A stretch of 64,000 bases of DNA from Amycolatopsis keratiniphila subsp. keratiniphila (GTDB lineage: Bacteria > Actinomycetota > Actinomycetes > Mycobacteriales > Pseudonocardiaceae), in NCBI RefSeq assembly GCF_001620365.2, contig NZ_LQMT02000018.1, positions 64,396 through 128,395 of the forward strand, in the 5' to 3' direction. The translations under genes and the position numbers were made by a program. Of the stretch, positions 16,510 through 26,885 are shown one piece after another. Below the pieces are notes generated by a model. The model had not been told where the DNA came from. It saw nothing but the letters and a program-made list of their open reading frames with translations, and ran no database searches. How positions within the stretch are numbered: position 1 is the first letter of the stretch; the number at the start of each line of letters is the position of its first letter.

Positions 16510-17720
16510 GCGCGCCCGTCCTCGACAAGACGCCGGATCCGGCCCGGCTCGGCCCGCGTGACGTGCTGAGCCTCGGCGCGCACGGGATGCGGACGCGGCC
16601 GATGCGGGCGGTGCTGTCCGCGCTCGGCATCGGGATCGGGATCGCGGCGATGGTGGCGGTGCTCGCGATCCCGGCGTCGGGCGCGAAGGCGTTGCAAGAC
16701 CAGCTGGCCGCGCTGGGCACCAACCTGCTCACGGCGGGCCCGGGCAAGACGCTGTTCGGCGGTGACGCGACTCTGCCGGACAGCGCGGTGCCGATGGCGA
16801 AGCGGATCGCGCCGGTCACGGCGGCGTCCGCGACCGGGACCACCGGCGGGACCGTGCGGCGCACGGACAAGATCGACAAGGGCGAGACGTCCGGCCTCGG
16901 GGTCTACGCGGCGACGCCGGATCTCCTCGACGTCATCGGCGGCGCCGTCCGCGATGGGCAGTTCCTCCGGGACGCCACCCGCGACTATCCGGTCGTCGTG
17001 CTCGGTTCGGTCGCGGCCGCGCGGCTCGGGATCGACCACATCGACCCGGCCAGACCGCCGCAGGTGTACATCGACGGGAAGTGGTTCACCGTGGGCGGGA
17101 TCCTCGGGCCGACGCCGCTGGCGCCCGAGATCGAGCGTTCGGTACTGGTCGGCTGGGATGCCGCCAAACGGCTCCTCGACTTCAAGGGCCACCCGACGAC
17201 CGTGTACGTGCGGGCGAAGGATTCGCAGGTCGAGAACGTGCGGTCGGTGCTCGCGCAGACGATGAATCCGCAGGCGCCGAACGAGGTCGAGGTCCGTCGC
17301 CCGTCGGAGGCGCTGGAGGCGCAGAAGCTGACGGAGAACACCTACAGCGCACTGTTCCTCGGGCTCGGCGGGGTGGCGCTGCTGGTCGGCGGCGTCGGGG
17401 TGGCCAACACGATGGTGATCTCGGTGCTGGAACGGCGCCGGGAGATCGGCCTCCGTCGCGCGCTCGGCGCGACGAAACGGCAGGTGAGAGGCCAGTTCCT
17501 GGCCGAGTCGGTGCTGTTGTCCGGGCTCGGCGGGATCGCCGGGGTGCTGGCCGGGGTGCTGGTGACGTCGGGGTACGCGCTGAGCCAGGGCTGGCCGGCG
17601 GTGCTGCCCGTCGGCGCCCTGCTCGGCGGCGTCGGGATCTCGGCACTGGTCGGTGCCGTCGCCGGTGCCTACCCGGCGATGCGCGCGGCGCGCCTGCCCC
17701 CGACCCAGGCCCTCGCCTAG
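16506..17720 (+). CDS. ABC transporter permease, MacB/FtsX type
   Basis: A 404-residue permease with one N-terminal membrane helix (about 36-56), a large extracytoplasmic MacB-like domain and three C-terminal helices with the FtsX signature ([20 protein letters not shown]). The GTG at 16506 overlaps the ATPase stop. With the lipoprotein, adaptor and ATPase it completes an exporter or mechanotransmission complex, probably for peptides, antibiotics or envelope signals. The gene ends 10 bp before a strong hairpin. Confidence 0.92.
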   Translation: MSAPVLDKTPDPARLGPRDVLSLGAHGMRTRPMRAVLSALGIGIGIAAMVAVLAIPASGAKALQDQLAALGTNLLTAGPGKTLFGGDATLPDSAVPMAKRIAPVTAASATGTTGGTVRRTDKIDKGETSGLGVYAATPDLLDVIGGAVRDGQFLRDATRDYPVVVLGSVAAARLGIDHIDPARPPQVYIDGKWFTVGGILGPTPLAPEIERSVLVGWDAAKRLLDFKGHPTTVYVRAKDSQVENVRSVLAQTMNPQAPNEVEVRRPSEALEAQKLTENTYSALFLGLGGVALLVGGVGVANTMVISVLERRREIGLRRALGATKRQVRGQFLAESVLLSGLGGIAGVLAGVLVTSGYALSQGWPAVLPVGALLGGVGISALVGAVAGAYPAMRAARLPPTQALA

Positions 17721-17730
17721 CTCGCGTTTC

Positions 17731-17767
17731 GTCCTCTGGATGCGGTGGTCCGCCGCATCCAGAGGAC
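17731..17767. terminator. Terminator hairpin after the export operon
   Basis: A perfect 15-bp stem (17731-17745 with 17753-17767; GTCCTCTGGATGCGG and complement) has a 7-nt loop. It sits 10 bp past the permease stop. Confidence 0.8.
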
Positions 17768-17788
17768 TGAACGCGGAATGGCGGTGGG

Positions 17789-17794
17789 TAATCT
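17789..17794 (+). promoter_or_regulatory. -10 box TAATCT of a leaderless transcript
   Basis: TAATCT ends 6 nt before the GTG at 17801, and no Shine-Dalgarno sequence is present, as in leaderless actinobacterial mRNAs. Confidence 0.5.
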
Positions 17795-17800
17795 CGCCGG

Positions 17801-19000
17801 GTGCTGGTGGGATTGTCGGGGCGGAAACTCGCGGGGGCGTTGCTCGCGCTCGAAGCCGTCGTGGTCGGCGTGCTGTTCACGCTCAAGGTGTTCGACGGCC
17901 AGGACCTCGAGGTCTACATCGGCGGCGCGCGGCTGCTCGTCGACTCAGGCGACCCGTACGGCGCGTGGGTGCAGACGCACGGCGGCTGGCTGCCCTTCAC
18001 CTACACGCCGTTCGCGGCGGCGGTGTTCCTGCCCGGCACGCTGTTGTCGGCCGCGCTGGCCACGCGGCTGGTCGGGCTCGCGTCGATCATCGCGGGCGGG
18101 ATCGTCGTCTATCTTTTCGTCGCGACGCTCAACGGTTCGCTCACCGACCGTGCGAACGTCCGTGGCCGCGCCATCGCCGTCCTGGCGGCGATCGGGGCAC
18201 AGGCCGTCGGCGGGATCATGGAGCCGGTCCGCTCGACGCTCGGCTTCGGCCAGGTGAACACGCTGCTGATGCTGCTCGTCGTGCTCGACGCCCTCCTGCC
18301 GGGCCGCGCGCGCACGAAGGGCCTGCTGATCGGCGTCGCCGCGGCGATCAAGCTGACGCCGGCCTTCTTCATCCTGTTCTTCTTGTTCCGCAAGGACTTC
18401 CGCTCCGCCGCCAGGGTGGTGGCCGGTTTCCTCGGCGCGGGCCTGCTGATGTTCCTGACCGCGCCCGGCGCGTCGGCGCGGTTCTGGACGGACATCCTGT
18501 TCGACACCAGCCGTATCGGCGATCGCGGTTACGTCGGCAACCAGTCCCTGCGCGGGATGCTCGCGCGGTTCGGTCTCGGCTCGGCCGAAGACGTCGTCTG
18601 GGTGCTGGCGTCGATCGTCGTGGTCGCGCTGACCGCGTTCCTGATCGTGCGCGTCGCGGAGCCGGTGTTCGCGCTGACCGCGTGTGCCGTCGGCGGGCTG
18701 CTGGTGTCGCCGGTTTCGTGGACGCATCACTGGATCTGGTGTGTGCCGATCCTCGCACTGCTGATCTGGTCGCGCTCGGCCGTCTCCTACGTGCTCGCGG
18801 CCGTGACGGTGGCGTTGTTCGTGATCGCGCCGATGTGGCTCGCGCCGCGGCCCGCCGGGAGCTTCGGCTGGTGGCTGGCGACGGAGTCCTACATCCTGTA
18901 CGGCCTGGTCCTGCTCGCCCTGGCCGCAGCCTTCCGCAAGTCCGTGAAGGCCTCCTTGAGGGACTCTGGGTCCCTCAAGGAGGCCTTCACGGACAGCTAG
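17801..19000 (+). CDS. Polyprenol-phosphate-mannose-dependent mannosyltransferase (GT87, DUF2029)
   Basis: A 399-residue polytopic membrane protein (about 10 helices) of the GT87/DUF2029 family, which uses polyprenyl-phosphate mannose to add alpha-mannose to lipoglycans or PIMs outside the membrane. Family features include DLEVYIGGARLL near the N terminus, GQVNTLLMLLVVLDALLPGR, and the KLTPAFF block. The GTG start appears leaderless. Its last 20 codons are unusual: the reading frame runs through an entire 25-bp-arm palindrome (18940-18994) and stops 4 nt beyond it, so the repeat adds a tail reading [19 protein letters not shown]. The acceptor cannot be predicted. Confidence 0.85.
   Translation: MLVGLSGRKLAGALLALEAVVVGVLFTLKVFDGQDLEVYIGGARLLVDSGDPYGAWVQTHGGWLPFTYTPFAAAVFLPGTLLSAALATRLVGLASIIAGGIVVYLFVATLNGSLTDRANVRGRAIAVLAAIGAQAVGGIMEPVRSTLGFGQVNTLLMLLVVLDALLPGRARTKGLLIGVAAAIKLTPAFFILFFLFRKDFRSAARVVAGFLGAGLLMFLTAPGASARFWTDILFDTSRIGDRGYVGNQSLRGMLARFGLGSAEDVVWVLASIVVVALTAFLIVRVAEPVFALTACAVGGLLVSPVSWTHHWIWCVPILALLIWSRSAVSYVLAAVTVALFVIAPMWLAPRPAGSFGWWLATESYILYGLVLLALAAAFRKSVKASLRDSGSLKEAFTDS
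18940..18994. repeat. Palindrome with 25-bp perfect arms, coding the 3' end of the GT87 gene
   Basis: Arm 18940-18964 starts GTCCGTGAAGGCCTCCTTGA. It pairs perfectly with 18970-18994 around a 5-nt loop. The same element, with 24-bp arms, recurs at 36610-36664 after ureD. It lies between convergent GT87 and serC and is the only candidate terminator for both. Confidence 0.85.
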
Positions 19001-19005
19001 CTAGC

Positions 19006-20145
<1,140 letters not shown>

Positions 20146-20235
20146 TCAGGTCGGGATGACCCTGCTGAAAGTCGGTGCCGCGTGTCCGGTATGTGGGATC
20201 GGACAACTCGTGCCCGCCGGTGCACCCCGCACGGG

Positions 20236-20241
20236 TAGCTT
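20236..20241 (+). promoter_or_regulatory. -10 box TAGCTT of a leaderless transcript
   Basis: TAGCTT ends 8 nt before ATG 20250; no ribosome site is seen. Confidence 0.4.
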
Positions 20242-20249
20242 CTCGCCTC

Positions 20250-20567
20250 ATGGCGACAGTGCACGAGCGATTCCCCCTGGCCCCCGAGGCGTTGTGGCAG
20301 GCCCTTCCGAACGGGGTCACGGCGGTCAAGGGGAAGAACCCTTTCTACGACGCGGCCGCGGGCTACGTCACCTTCTCCACCAGCATGGGCCTCTTCAGCT
20401 ACGGGCAGACGGTCACCGTGAAGGTGGAGCGGACGACGGAGGGCTCCGGGCTGGCGATCCAGACGAGCTTGAAGTTCGGCTTCGTCGACTGGGGCGAGGG
20501 CAAGCGCATCGCCCGCAAGTTCATCGCGGCCGTCGGCGCGGCGGTCGGGCACACCCCGGCGGCCTGA
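20250..20567 (+). CDS. Small conserved-looking protein of unknown function
   Basis: A 105-residue protein, divergent from serC. It has a mixed alpha/beta pattern starting ERFPLAPEALWQALPNGV and ending in an amphipathic helix (GKRIARKFIAAVGAAVG). The start region faintly resembles START/SRPBCC domains, where an N-terminal segment precedes a beta sheet, but the protein is shorter than that family. There is no signal peptide or membrane helix. I chose the internal ATG because the 25 codons before it cover the promoter. Function not recognised. Confidence 0.65.
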   Translation: MATVHERFPLAPEALWQALPNGVTAVKGKNPFYDAAAGYVTFSTSMGLFSYGQTVTVKVERTTEGSGLAIQTSLKFGFVDWGEGKRIARKFIAAVGAAVGHTPAA

Positions 20568-20648
20568 TGTGGTCGTGAGTGGCGATTCGGGTCCTCTTTG
20601 AGCCGAGGGTCGAACGTGGCGTGTTCTCGGGCGGGCCGATGGTGGGAT

Positions 20649-20691
20649 GAAGGCTCCCTTCGCCGCGTCTGATGCGGTAAAGGGAGCCTTC
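20649..20691. repeat. Palindrome with 12-bp arms
   Basis: GAAGGCTCCCTT (20649-20660) pairs with AAGGGAGCCTTC (20680-20691). The loop carries an inner CCGC/GCGG stem (CCGCGTCTGATGCGG). The same inner word occurs in the hairpin at 47417-47491. It lies between the convergent small gene and the serine hydrolase, so it is a terminator candidate. Confidence 0.65.
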
Positions 20692-20707
20692 GTCCTTGGT
20701 CCGGCGC

Positions 20708-20770
20708 GTGTCGTGTCGTCCATCCAGTCACGCGTGTCGTCCGCCGGATCACGCGTGTCGTCCGGTCGAT
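20708..20770 (+). repeat. Three tandem 21-bp repeats
   Basis: Units start at 20708, 20729 and 20750. The last two share CACGCGTGTCGTCC exactly and the first shares CGTGTCGTCC in the same phase. The period is exactly 21 bp. Each unit has GTGTCGTCC followed by a variable CGG/CCA stretch and AT/GT CA. It lies just downstream of the serine hydrolase stop. Role unknown. Confidence 0.6.
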
Positions 20771-20796
20771 CACGTGAAATCGGCGGTGCTGGACCG

Positions 20797-22152
20797 TTAG
20801 CGCCAGCCCTCGGGGTCGACGCCACCCGGGATGGGCGCGGCCGGGTCGAACGGGGTCCGCGAGAAGATGAACGTCGCGAGGTCGAGGTGGTTCGGCTTCC
20901 CCGCCGCGTCCCGCCCGACCCGCAGCGTTTCGCCCGCGTAGTAGGCGTCGAGGCCGACCCAGGTGTCCTCGCCCACCGGCGCGAACCGCGACGCGCGGCC
21001 GGGGCCGTCGGTCGGCGCGAGGGAGAACAGGCCGCCCGGGAGTAGCCGCAGGTGGTACGGCGTCGGCCCCCAGTGCCACAACCCGGTCAGTTCCAGCAGC
21101 TTCGGGTCCACAGTGGACGGTTGCCACTCGGCGGGCATGGACGGCTCGTGCTGTTCGGTCAGGTTCATCAGGTCGAGGCACAGCTGCGTGATGCCGACGC
21201 CCGCCGTCGAGTTCGTCAGCACCAGCGCGCCGATGCCGGCGTTCGCGTCGACCAGCGAGCAGGCGAGGAACCCCGGCATCGAGCCGGTGTGCCCGGCCAG
21301 CCGCCTGCCCTCCGTGCGGACCAGCATGACGCCGAGACCGAACCCGGTGCTCCAGGTGTCGCCGTCGTCCACGGTGACCATTTCGCGCATCTCGGCGACG
21401 GTCTGCTCGCTCAGCACGCCGCCGGTGTGCCCGCCGAGGAACGCCGTCCAGCGGGCGAGGTCGGTGGCCGTCGACCACAGCTGGCCGGCGGGGGCCATCG
21501 CGCCCGCGTCCGGCGACGGCTCCGGCATGAGGAGATCGGCGAAGGGATGCACGGCGAACCCGTCCGCGTGCGCGCCTTCCGGATGCGGCGAGGTCCGGGT
21601 CATGCCGAGCGGGCCGAGGATCTCGGCGCGGACGACGTCGAGCCACGACTGCCCCCGGTGCCGGGCGACCAGCTCGCCGAGCACGCCGTAGCCGACGTTG
21701 CTGTAGTGGAACCGGCTGCCCGGCCGCAGCCGCGTCGCGCCGTCCTTGAGGCTCTCGACGAGCGCGTCCCAGTCCGCGCCCACGGTGCGCTCCCACCAGG
21801 AACCGGGCGATTCCGCGGTCAGGCCCGAGGTGTGCGACAGCAGCTGCGCGATGGTGGCCGAGCCGAACGAGGTGCCGGGCAGGTGCTGCTCCAGCGGGTC
21901 GTTGAGATCGAGCTTGCCTTCGTCGCGCAGCCGCATGACGGCCGTCGCGACGAGTGTCTTGGTGATCGACCCGAGCCGGTACTGCGTGTCGGCGCCCGGT
22001 GTCTCGCCGCCGACGCGTCCGCGCCCTCCGGACCAGGCGAGTTCCCCGTCGCGGACGACGGCGGCGACGATGGACGGGGTGCGGCACGAGGATTGCTCGT
22101 GCGCGAGGCGGCGAAGCAGCGCCATTTCGGTCGTGGCAAGCATGGGACGCAT
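20797..22152 (-). CDS. Beta-lactamase-family serine hydrolase
   Basis: A 451-residue class C beta-lactamase/esterase-family protein without signal peptide. SxxK motif in LGSITKTLVA (about 62-65), tyrosine motif YSN in FHYSNVGYG, and the third motif in LAGHTGSMPGF. A C-terminal beta domain of about 100 residues follows. The start is 5 nt after the response regulator stop; a second ATG three codons in is possible. It is the last gene of an operon with an ABC exporter and a two-component system, which suggests a role in resistance or handling of an envelope-active compound. Substrate unknown. Confidence 0.87.
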   Translation of the reverse strand: MRPMLATTEMALLRRLAHEQSSCRTPSIVAAVVRDGELAWSGGRGRVGGETPGADTQYRLGSITKTLVATAVMRLRDEGKLDLNDPLEQHLPGTSFGSATIAQLLSHTSGLTAESPGSWWERTVGADWDALVESLKDGATRLRPGSRFHYSNVGYGVLGELVARHRGQSWLDVVRAEILGPLGMTRTSPHPEGAHADGFAVHPFADLLMPEPSPDAGAMAPAGQLWSTATDLARWTAFLGGHTGGVLSEQTVAEMREMVTVDDGDTWSTGFGLGVMLVRTEGRRLAGHTGSMPGFLACSLVDANAGIGALVLTNSTAGVGITQLCLDLMNLTEQHEPSMPAEWQPSTVDPKLLELTGLWHWGPTPYHLRLLPGGLFSLAPTDGPGRASRFAPVGEDTWVGLDAYYAGETLRVGRDAAGKPNHLDLATFIFSRTPFDPAAPIPGGVDPEGWR

Positions 22153-22157
22153 TCTGC

Positions 22158-22778
22158 CTACCCGAGCAGTCCCAGTCGCATAGCGGTGGTCACAGCGGCC
22201 GTGCGGTCCGAAACGTCCAGTTTCCCGAACACGCGCAGCAGATGGGTCTTGACCGTCGCCTCGCTGATGTGGAGCGTGCGGCCGATGTCGGCGTTCGTGC
22301 TTCCCCTCGCCACCAGCCGGAGCACCTCGATCTCGCGCGCCGACAAGGGCGACGCCGTCGGGTTGCGCACCCGGTTCACCAGCTTCCCGGCGACCGAAGG
22401 CGCCAAGACCGTCTCGCCGCGCGACGCGGCACGAATCGCACCGGCGAGCTCCGCGCGCGAAGCGTCCTTCAACAGGTAGCCGGAGGCTCCCGCTTCGACC
22501 GCGCGCAGGATGTCCGCGTCCGTCTCGTAGGTGGTGAGCACGACGACCCGCTGATCCGGCCGGTCGGCGAGGATCTTCCGCGTCGCGCCGACGCCGTCGA
22601 GCCCGGGCATCCGCAGGTCCATCAGGATCACGTCCGGCTGCTTGACCCGGCTGAGCGCGACGGCCTCGTCGCCGGAACCCGCTTCCCCGACGACGCTCAG
22701 ATCCGGCTCGGCCTCCAGCATGCCGCGCAGGCCTTCCCGCACCACGGGGTGATCGTCGACCAGCATGATCGTGATCAC
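22158..22778 (-). CDS. NarL/FixJ family response regulator
   Basis: A 206-residue regulator: receiver with phospho-acceptor Asp54 ([11 protein letters not shown]), TTY and LLKDAS blocks, and a C-terminal LuxR-type helix-turn-helix ([15 protein letters not shown] ... [12 protein letters not shown]). The GTG at 22778 overlaps the kinase stop. It is cognate to the upstream kinase and probably controls the exporter operon in which it sits, as in LiaR, VraR and DesR-type systems. Confidence 0.94.
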   Translation of the reverse strand: MITIMLVDDHPVVREGLRGMLEAEPDLSVVGEAGSGDEAVALSRVKQPDVILMDLRMPGLDGVGATRKILADRPDQRVVVLTTYETDADILRAVEAGASGYLLKDASRAELAGAIRAASRGETVLAPSVAGKLVNRVRNPTASPLSAREIEVLRLVARGSTNADIGRTLHISEATVKTHLLRVFGKLDVSDRTAAVTTAMRLGLLG

Positions 22779-23929
22779 GCGGGCACCTCCAGTTCCAGTG
22801 TCGTCCCCGCCCCGGGTTCGCTCTTCAGCGTCACGATGCCACCGACCTGATCGGTGCGCGTGCGCATCCCCGCCAGGCCGAAGCCGCCGGTGGGCGCGGT
22901 GGGGTCGAAGCCGATGCCGTCGTCCGTGACGCCGAGCCGAACCCGTCCGTCCACAATGGACAGGCGGCACGAGACGCGAGTGGCGTGCGAATGCTTGCGG
23001 ATGTTGCTCAACGCCTCCTGTGCCGCTCGCAGGAGGACGACCTCCGTGGACATCGGGAGCGCGGGCAGCGGGCCGTCGGCCTCGATCGACGCCTCGATCC
23101 CGGTCTCCTCGGTCAGTCGTTCCACCTGACGCCGCAAGGCTTCCTCCAGCGAAGCGGCGGCGAGCGCCGACGGCCCCTGCGCCGCGACCATCGCCCGCGC
23201 CTCGGCCAGGTTCTCCCGAGCCGTCCGCGCCGCGAGCTCCAGGTGACGGCGGGCCGCCTTCGGATCGGTGTCCATTTCGGACTCGATGGCCTGGGTGAGC
23301 GTGACGATACTGGTGAAACCCTGCGCCAGCGTGTCGTGGATCTCGCGGGCCATGCGCTCGCGTTCGGCGGCCGTCCCCGCCTCCCGCGAGAGCCGGGAAA
23401 CCTCTGCCTGGCTGGCTCGCAGCTGGTCGATCAGCGCGGCCCTGCTCTTGCTCTGCTCGATGATCTGGGTGGTGTAGCGGCCGGCGAGGAGGCTGAAGAT
23501 GATCAGGATCGCCGTCATCGGCAGCAGGACCGGCTGCTCGTCGAGCCCGCCGCGGACGAGCAGCGACGCCGGGCTCGACAGCACCGCCGCCGTGGTGAGG
23601 ATCGACGCGGCTTTCGTCGGCATCGTCATGTACAGCACGGGGCAGCCCAGGAAGAGGACGAAGCTGGAATTGCCCGAAGCGAAGACCGCGCCCAGCGTGA
23701 AGAGCATCATCATCCCGGCGAACAGCCACGGTGTGTGCTCGTACTCGGGCCCTTTGATGAGACGACGCCCCTGGACCAGGTAGGTGAGGCCGAGGCCGGC
23801 CAGGCACAGGAGCGCGACCGTCTTGTTCGTCGTCGTCCCGTCGTCGAGAACCACCAAGGCCGTCGTCGCGACGAAGGTGACCCCGAACAGGACCTCCCAC
23901 AGCCAGTAGAACCGCTCCCAGGCGTTCAC
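22775..23929 (-). CDS. NarL-class sensor histidine kinase with membrane sensor
   Basis: A 384-residue kinase with about five N-terminal membrane helices (residues 12-150), a short coiled linker, HisKA_3 dimerisation domain with His198 (MAREIHDTLAQGF) and an HATPase domain with GGFGLAGMRTR. The sensor is mostly intramembrane, as in DesK/LiaS-type kinases that monitor the membrane or an adjacent transporter. The GTG at 23929 overlaps the permease stop as GTGA, so the kinase is made together with the exporter. A longer upstream frame would lie inside the permease gene and is rejected. Confidence 0.92.
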   Translation of the reverse strand: MNAWERFYWLWEVLFGVTFVATTALVVLDDGTTTNKTVALLCLAGLGLTYLVQGRRLIKGPEYEHTPWLFAGMMMLFTLGAVFASGNSSFVLFLGCPVLYMTMPTKAASILTTAAVLSSPASLLVRGGLDEQPVLLPMTAILIIFSLLAGRYTTQIIEQSKSRAALIDQLRASQAEVSRLSREAGTAAERERMAREIHDTLAQGFTSIVTLTQAIESEMDTDPKAARRHLELAARTARENLAEARAMVAAQGPSALAAASLEEALRRQVERLTEETGIEASIEADGPLPALPMSTEVVLLRAAQEALSNIRKHSHATRVSCRLSIVDGRVRLGVTDDGIGFDPTAPTGGFGLAGMRTRTDQVGGIVTLKSEPGAGTTLELEVPA

Positions 23930-24734
23930 TTGCCTTCGTTCGACCAGCGGAACGTCAGTTTCGCCAGCAGCAGCCCCGCGGCGCACCACGCCGTCAGCAC
24001 CAGTGCCACCATCGGTAGTTCCCATGTCCCCGCCATTTCCTGACTCGCGGCCTCGGCCGGCAGGAACACCGAGCGGAAGCCCTGGCAGATCCACTTCACC
24101 GGGAAGAACGAAGCGATGTCGACCATAACCTTCGGCAGGTTGGTGATCGGCGTGACGAACACCCCGGAGATGAACTGCAGCGCGATGTAGATCAGATTGG
24201 CCACGGCGACCGCGCCGCTGACCGATTTGGTCACCGAGCCGAGCGCGATGCCCAGCAGCGTGCAGCTGGTGACACCGAGCAGGAAGACCCAGGCGGCGGT
24301 CAGCAGTTTCACCGGATCGGTGGGCAGGCTCAGGTCGAACAGCAGGACACCGACGACCGACATCAGCACGACCTGGGCGACACTCGTCACGCCGACCAGG
24401 ACGATCTTGCCGATGAAGTAGGACGCGGCGGGCATCGGCGTACCGCGAAGCCGTTTCAGCGCACCGGCTTCACGGTCCGCCGCCAGGCCGATACCGACGC
24501 TGTTGAACGACGTCGAGACGATGCCGGAGCCGATCATGCCCGCGGCCAGCACCTGCCCGGTGGTGATCGCCATCCCGGGCATCGAGGAGTTCAGCATCGA
24601 GCCGAGCAGGATCATCAGCAGGGACGGGAAGGCGAAGGTGAAGATCACCTGCTCCCGCAGCCGGAAGAACTGCTTGATCTCCGCGGCGCCTCGGACGAGA
24701 CCGAGCGAGAAGGTGCCCGGGAGGGTCAAGGTGC

Positions 24735-24738
<4 letters not shown>
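23926..24738 (-). CDS. ABC-2 type exporter permease
   Basis: A 270-residue permease with six predicted helices and the ABC-2 membrane pattern (REAGALKRLRGTPMPAASYF, then TKSVSGAVAVANLI and VFVTPITNLPKV). It pairs with the ATPase upstream, whose stop overlaps its ATG. Such exporters with LiaRS/DesKR-like kinases commonly move lipids, peptides or drugs. There is no sequence basis for a precise substrate. Confidence 0.92.
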
Positions 24739-25574
<836 letters not shown>

Positions 25575-25658
25575 ACGTCGATCGTGCTTCAGCGGGCCGT
25601 TGTCCCGGGACGACCGCAGGACTGAACCCGGCTGTCAACCGATCGATGGACACCGGTG

Positions 25659-26098
25659 TCACCGCCAGGCTCGTCCTCCGGGGTTCCACCGCCCTGTCGG
25701 AGGAGTCGTGTGGAGAAGAGGGGTGATGAAAGCGTCCGCGAGGTCACGCACACCTTCGAGTGTCCGGAATTCGGCGGGGAGGGCGCGGACGCCTTGGGCG
25801 GCTTTGCGATAGCCGCCCTTCCAGGAACGAGGATCGGGGGCCTCGAACCTGGAGGGTGGAACCACGACCATCCCGCGTCCGCGGCGGCGGGCGATCTCGT
25901 CGTGAAGGATCTCGTGGGTCTCCTTGCCAGGCATGGGCGACTTCAACGCGAACAGGGCGAGATCGACGAGATCCTTGTAGCGGGTGGACGGGTGGCCGCC
26001 GACCTGATGACGCTCGTACATCGCACAGATCTTTTCGGCGACGTGGTCTTCGATCGGGAACATCCTGGCTTCCGGCCAAGGAGCGCAATCACTGGTGA
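25659..26098 (-). pseudogene. Truncated AbiEii/AbiGii-type nucleotidyltransferase toxin remnant
   Basis: An ATG at 26063 opens a 134-codon frame. The in-frame similarity extends upstream of it (PWPEARMFPIEDHVAEKICA) until a TAA inside the palindrome at 26105-26140. The preserved part is the C-terminal half of AbiEii-family proteins: PIEDHVAEKICAMYERH, HPSTRYKDLVDLALFA and a WKGGYRKAA tail. The N-terminal nucleotidyltransferase core (GSxxD) is absent, and no AbiEi antitoxin is present. I infer a decayed toxin gene cut off at the palindrome beside the TetR gene. Confidence 0.7.
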
Positions 26099-26104
26099 AG
26101 GGAG

Positions 26105-26140
26105 GCAGCGTTAGTTACATCCAGACGTAACTAACGCTGC
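26105..26140. terminator. Hairpin overlapping the TetR stop codon
   Basis: GCAGCGTTAGTTAC (26105-26118) pairs perfectly with GTAACTAACGCTGC (26127-26140) around 8 nt. The minus-strand TetR gene ends inside it (TAG at 26133-26131), so the stem includes the last codons and stop. Confidence 0.75.
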
Positions 26141-26727
26141 ACTGGCGGAGTCAGGAGGGTGCGCACGGAGGTTTCGAGGGACGGCAGGAGTGCGGCCGGG
26201 TCGGTCGAGGTGAGCATCCGGTTCGCGAAGCCGTCCGAGAGGGCGAGGACGGCATTTGCCAGGTCGCTCGCCGCGAGGTCGTCCCGGACGTGGCCTTCCG
26301 ACTGCGCTTTCGAGAGGTATTGCGTCGTGATCTCCGCGAGCTCGTCGTAGCCGGTGCGGATGAATTCGGCCCAGGACGGCCGGACGGCGGCGCGGGCGGT
26401 GAAGGCGTTGATGACGATCACCTCCGCGCGGCGCTGCTCGTCGAGCGGCATCGCCTCGAAAAGCAGGCGCAGCAGCAGATCCAGCAGGTCGCCGGACTGA
26501 TCGAGGGTTTCCCAGCGTTGTTCCAGGAACTCGCTCGTCATGTCGAGGGCGAAGCGGAACAGGTCTTCCTTGGTGGAGAAGTATTTCTGCACCGCGCCCG
26601 CGGACACCCCGGCTTCGACGGCGACGGAGCGCACGCTGACGGCCTCGACGCCTTTGCGCGCGACGATGCGCAGGAGGGCGCCGGCGATCTCCCGGCGGCG
26701 TTCGGCGCGGTCCACGATCTTCGGCAC
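26131..26727 (-). CDS. TetR family regulator, divergent from MFS transporter
   Basis: A 198-residue regulator with helix-turn-helix at about 27-55 (VSVRSVAVEAGVSAGAVQKYF). The GTG at 26727 follows GAGGAGGA. The open frame extends to 26805, but those codons come from a palindromic repeat and are not credible. It is divergent from the MFS gene at 26886, with a dyad near 26855-26866, so it probably represses that transporter and itself. Ligand unknown. Confidence 0.88.
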   Translation of the reverse strand: MPKIVDRAERRREIAGALLRIVARKGVEAVSVRSVAVEAGVSAGAVQKYFSTKEDLFRFALDMTSEFLEQRWETLDQSGDLLDLLLRLLFEAMPLDEQRRAEVIVINAFTARAAVRPSWAEFIRTGYDELAEITTQYLSKAQSEGHVRDDLAASDLANAVLALSDGFANRMLTSTDPAALLPSLETSVRTLLTPPVQR

Positions 26728-26766
26728 GAACGCGTCCTCCTCTCCTGTGGCGGGTCGGTCGGGTGG

Positions 26767-26812
26767 GTCGTGAGTGGCGTTTCGGGTTCTAACCCGAAAC
26801 GCCACTCACGAC
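26767..26812. repeat. Palindrome with 22-bp perfect arms in a divergent promoter region
   Basis: Arm 26767-26788 begins GTCGTGAGTGGCGTTTCGGG and pairs perfectly with 26791-26812 across a 2-nt CT. The element is related to 58853-58896 and to a single arm at about 20573-20591. Unlike most palindromes here it lies between two divergent starts (26727 and 26886), not after a gene. Confidence 0.85.
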
Positions 26813-26850
26813 CACCTGCACCTGGACCGCCTTGCCTTGCCGCCACTTTA

Positions 26851-26866
26851 TAGAATACAGTCGTAT
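26851..26866 (+). promoter_or_regulatory. Candidate -10 box and operator of the MFS/TetR pair
   Basis: TAGAAT (26851-26856) overlaps the dyad ATAC-AGTC-GTAT (26855-26866), about 20 bp before the MFS start. The overlap of a -10-like box with a dyad suits repression by the divergent TetR. Confidence 0.35.
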
Positions 26867-26885
26867 CCGAACAAGGGGGACTGGG

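Noticed and set aside
26728..26805. Longer N terminus for the TetR gene
   Set aside because: The extra codons come from the palindrome at 26767-26812; a good ribosome site precedes GTG 26727.
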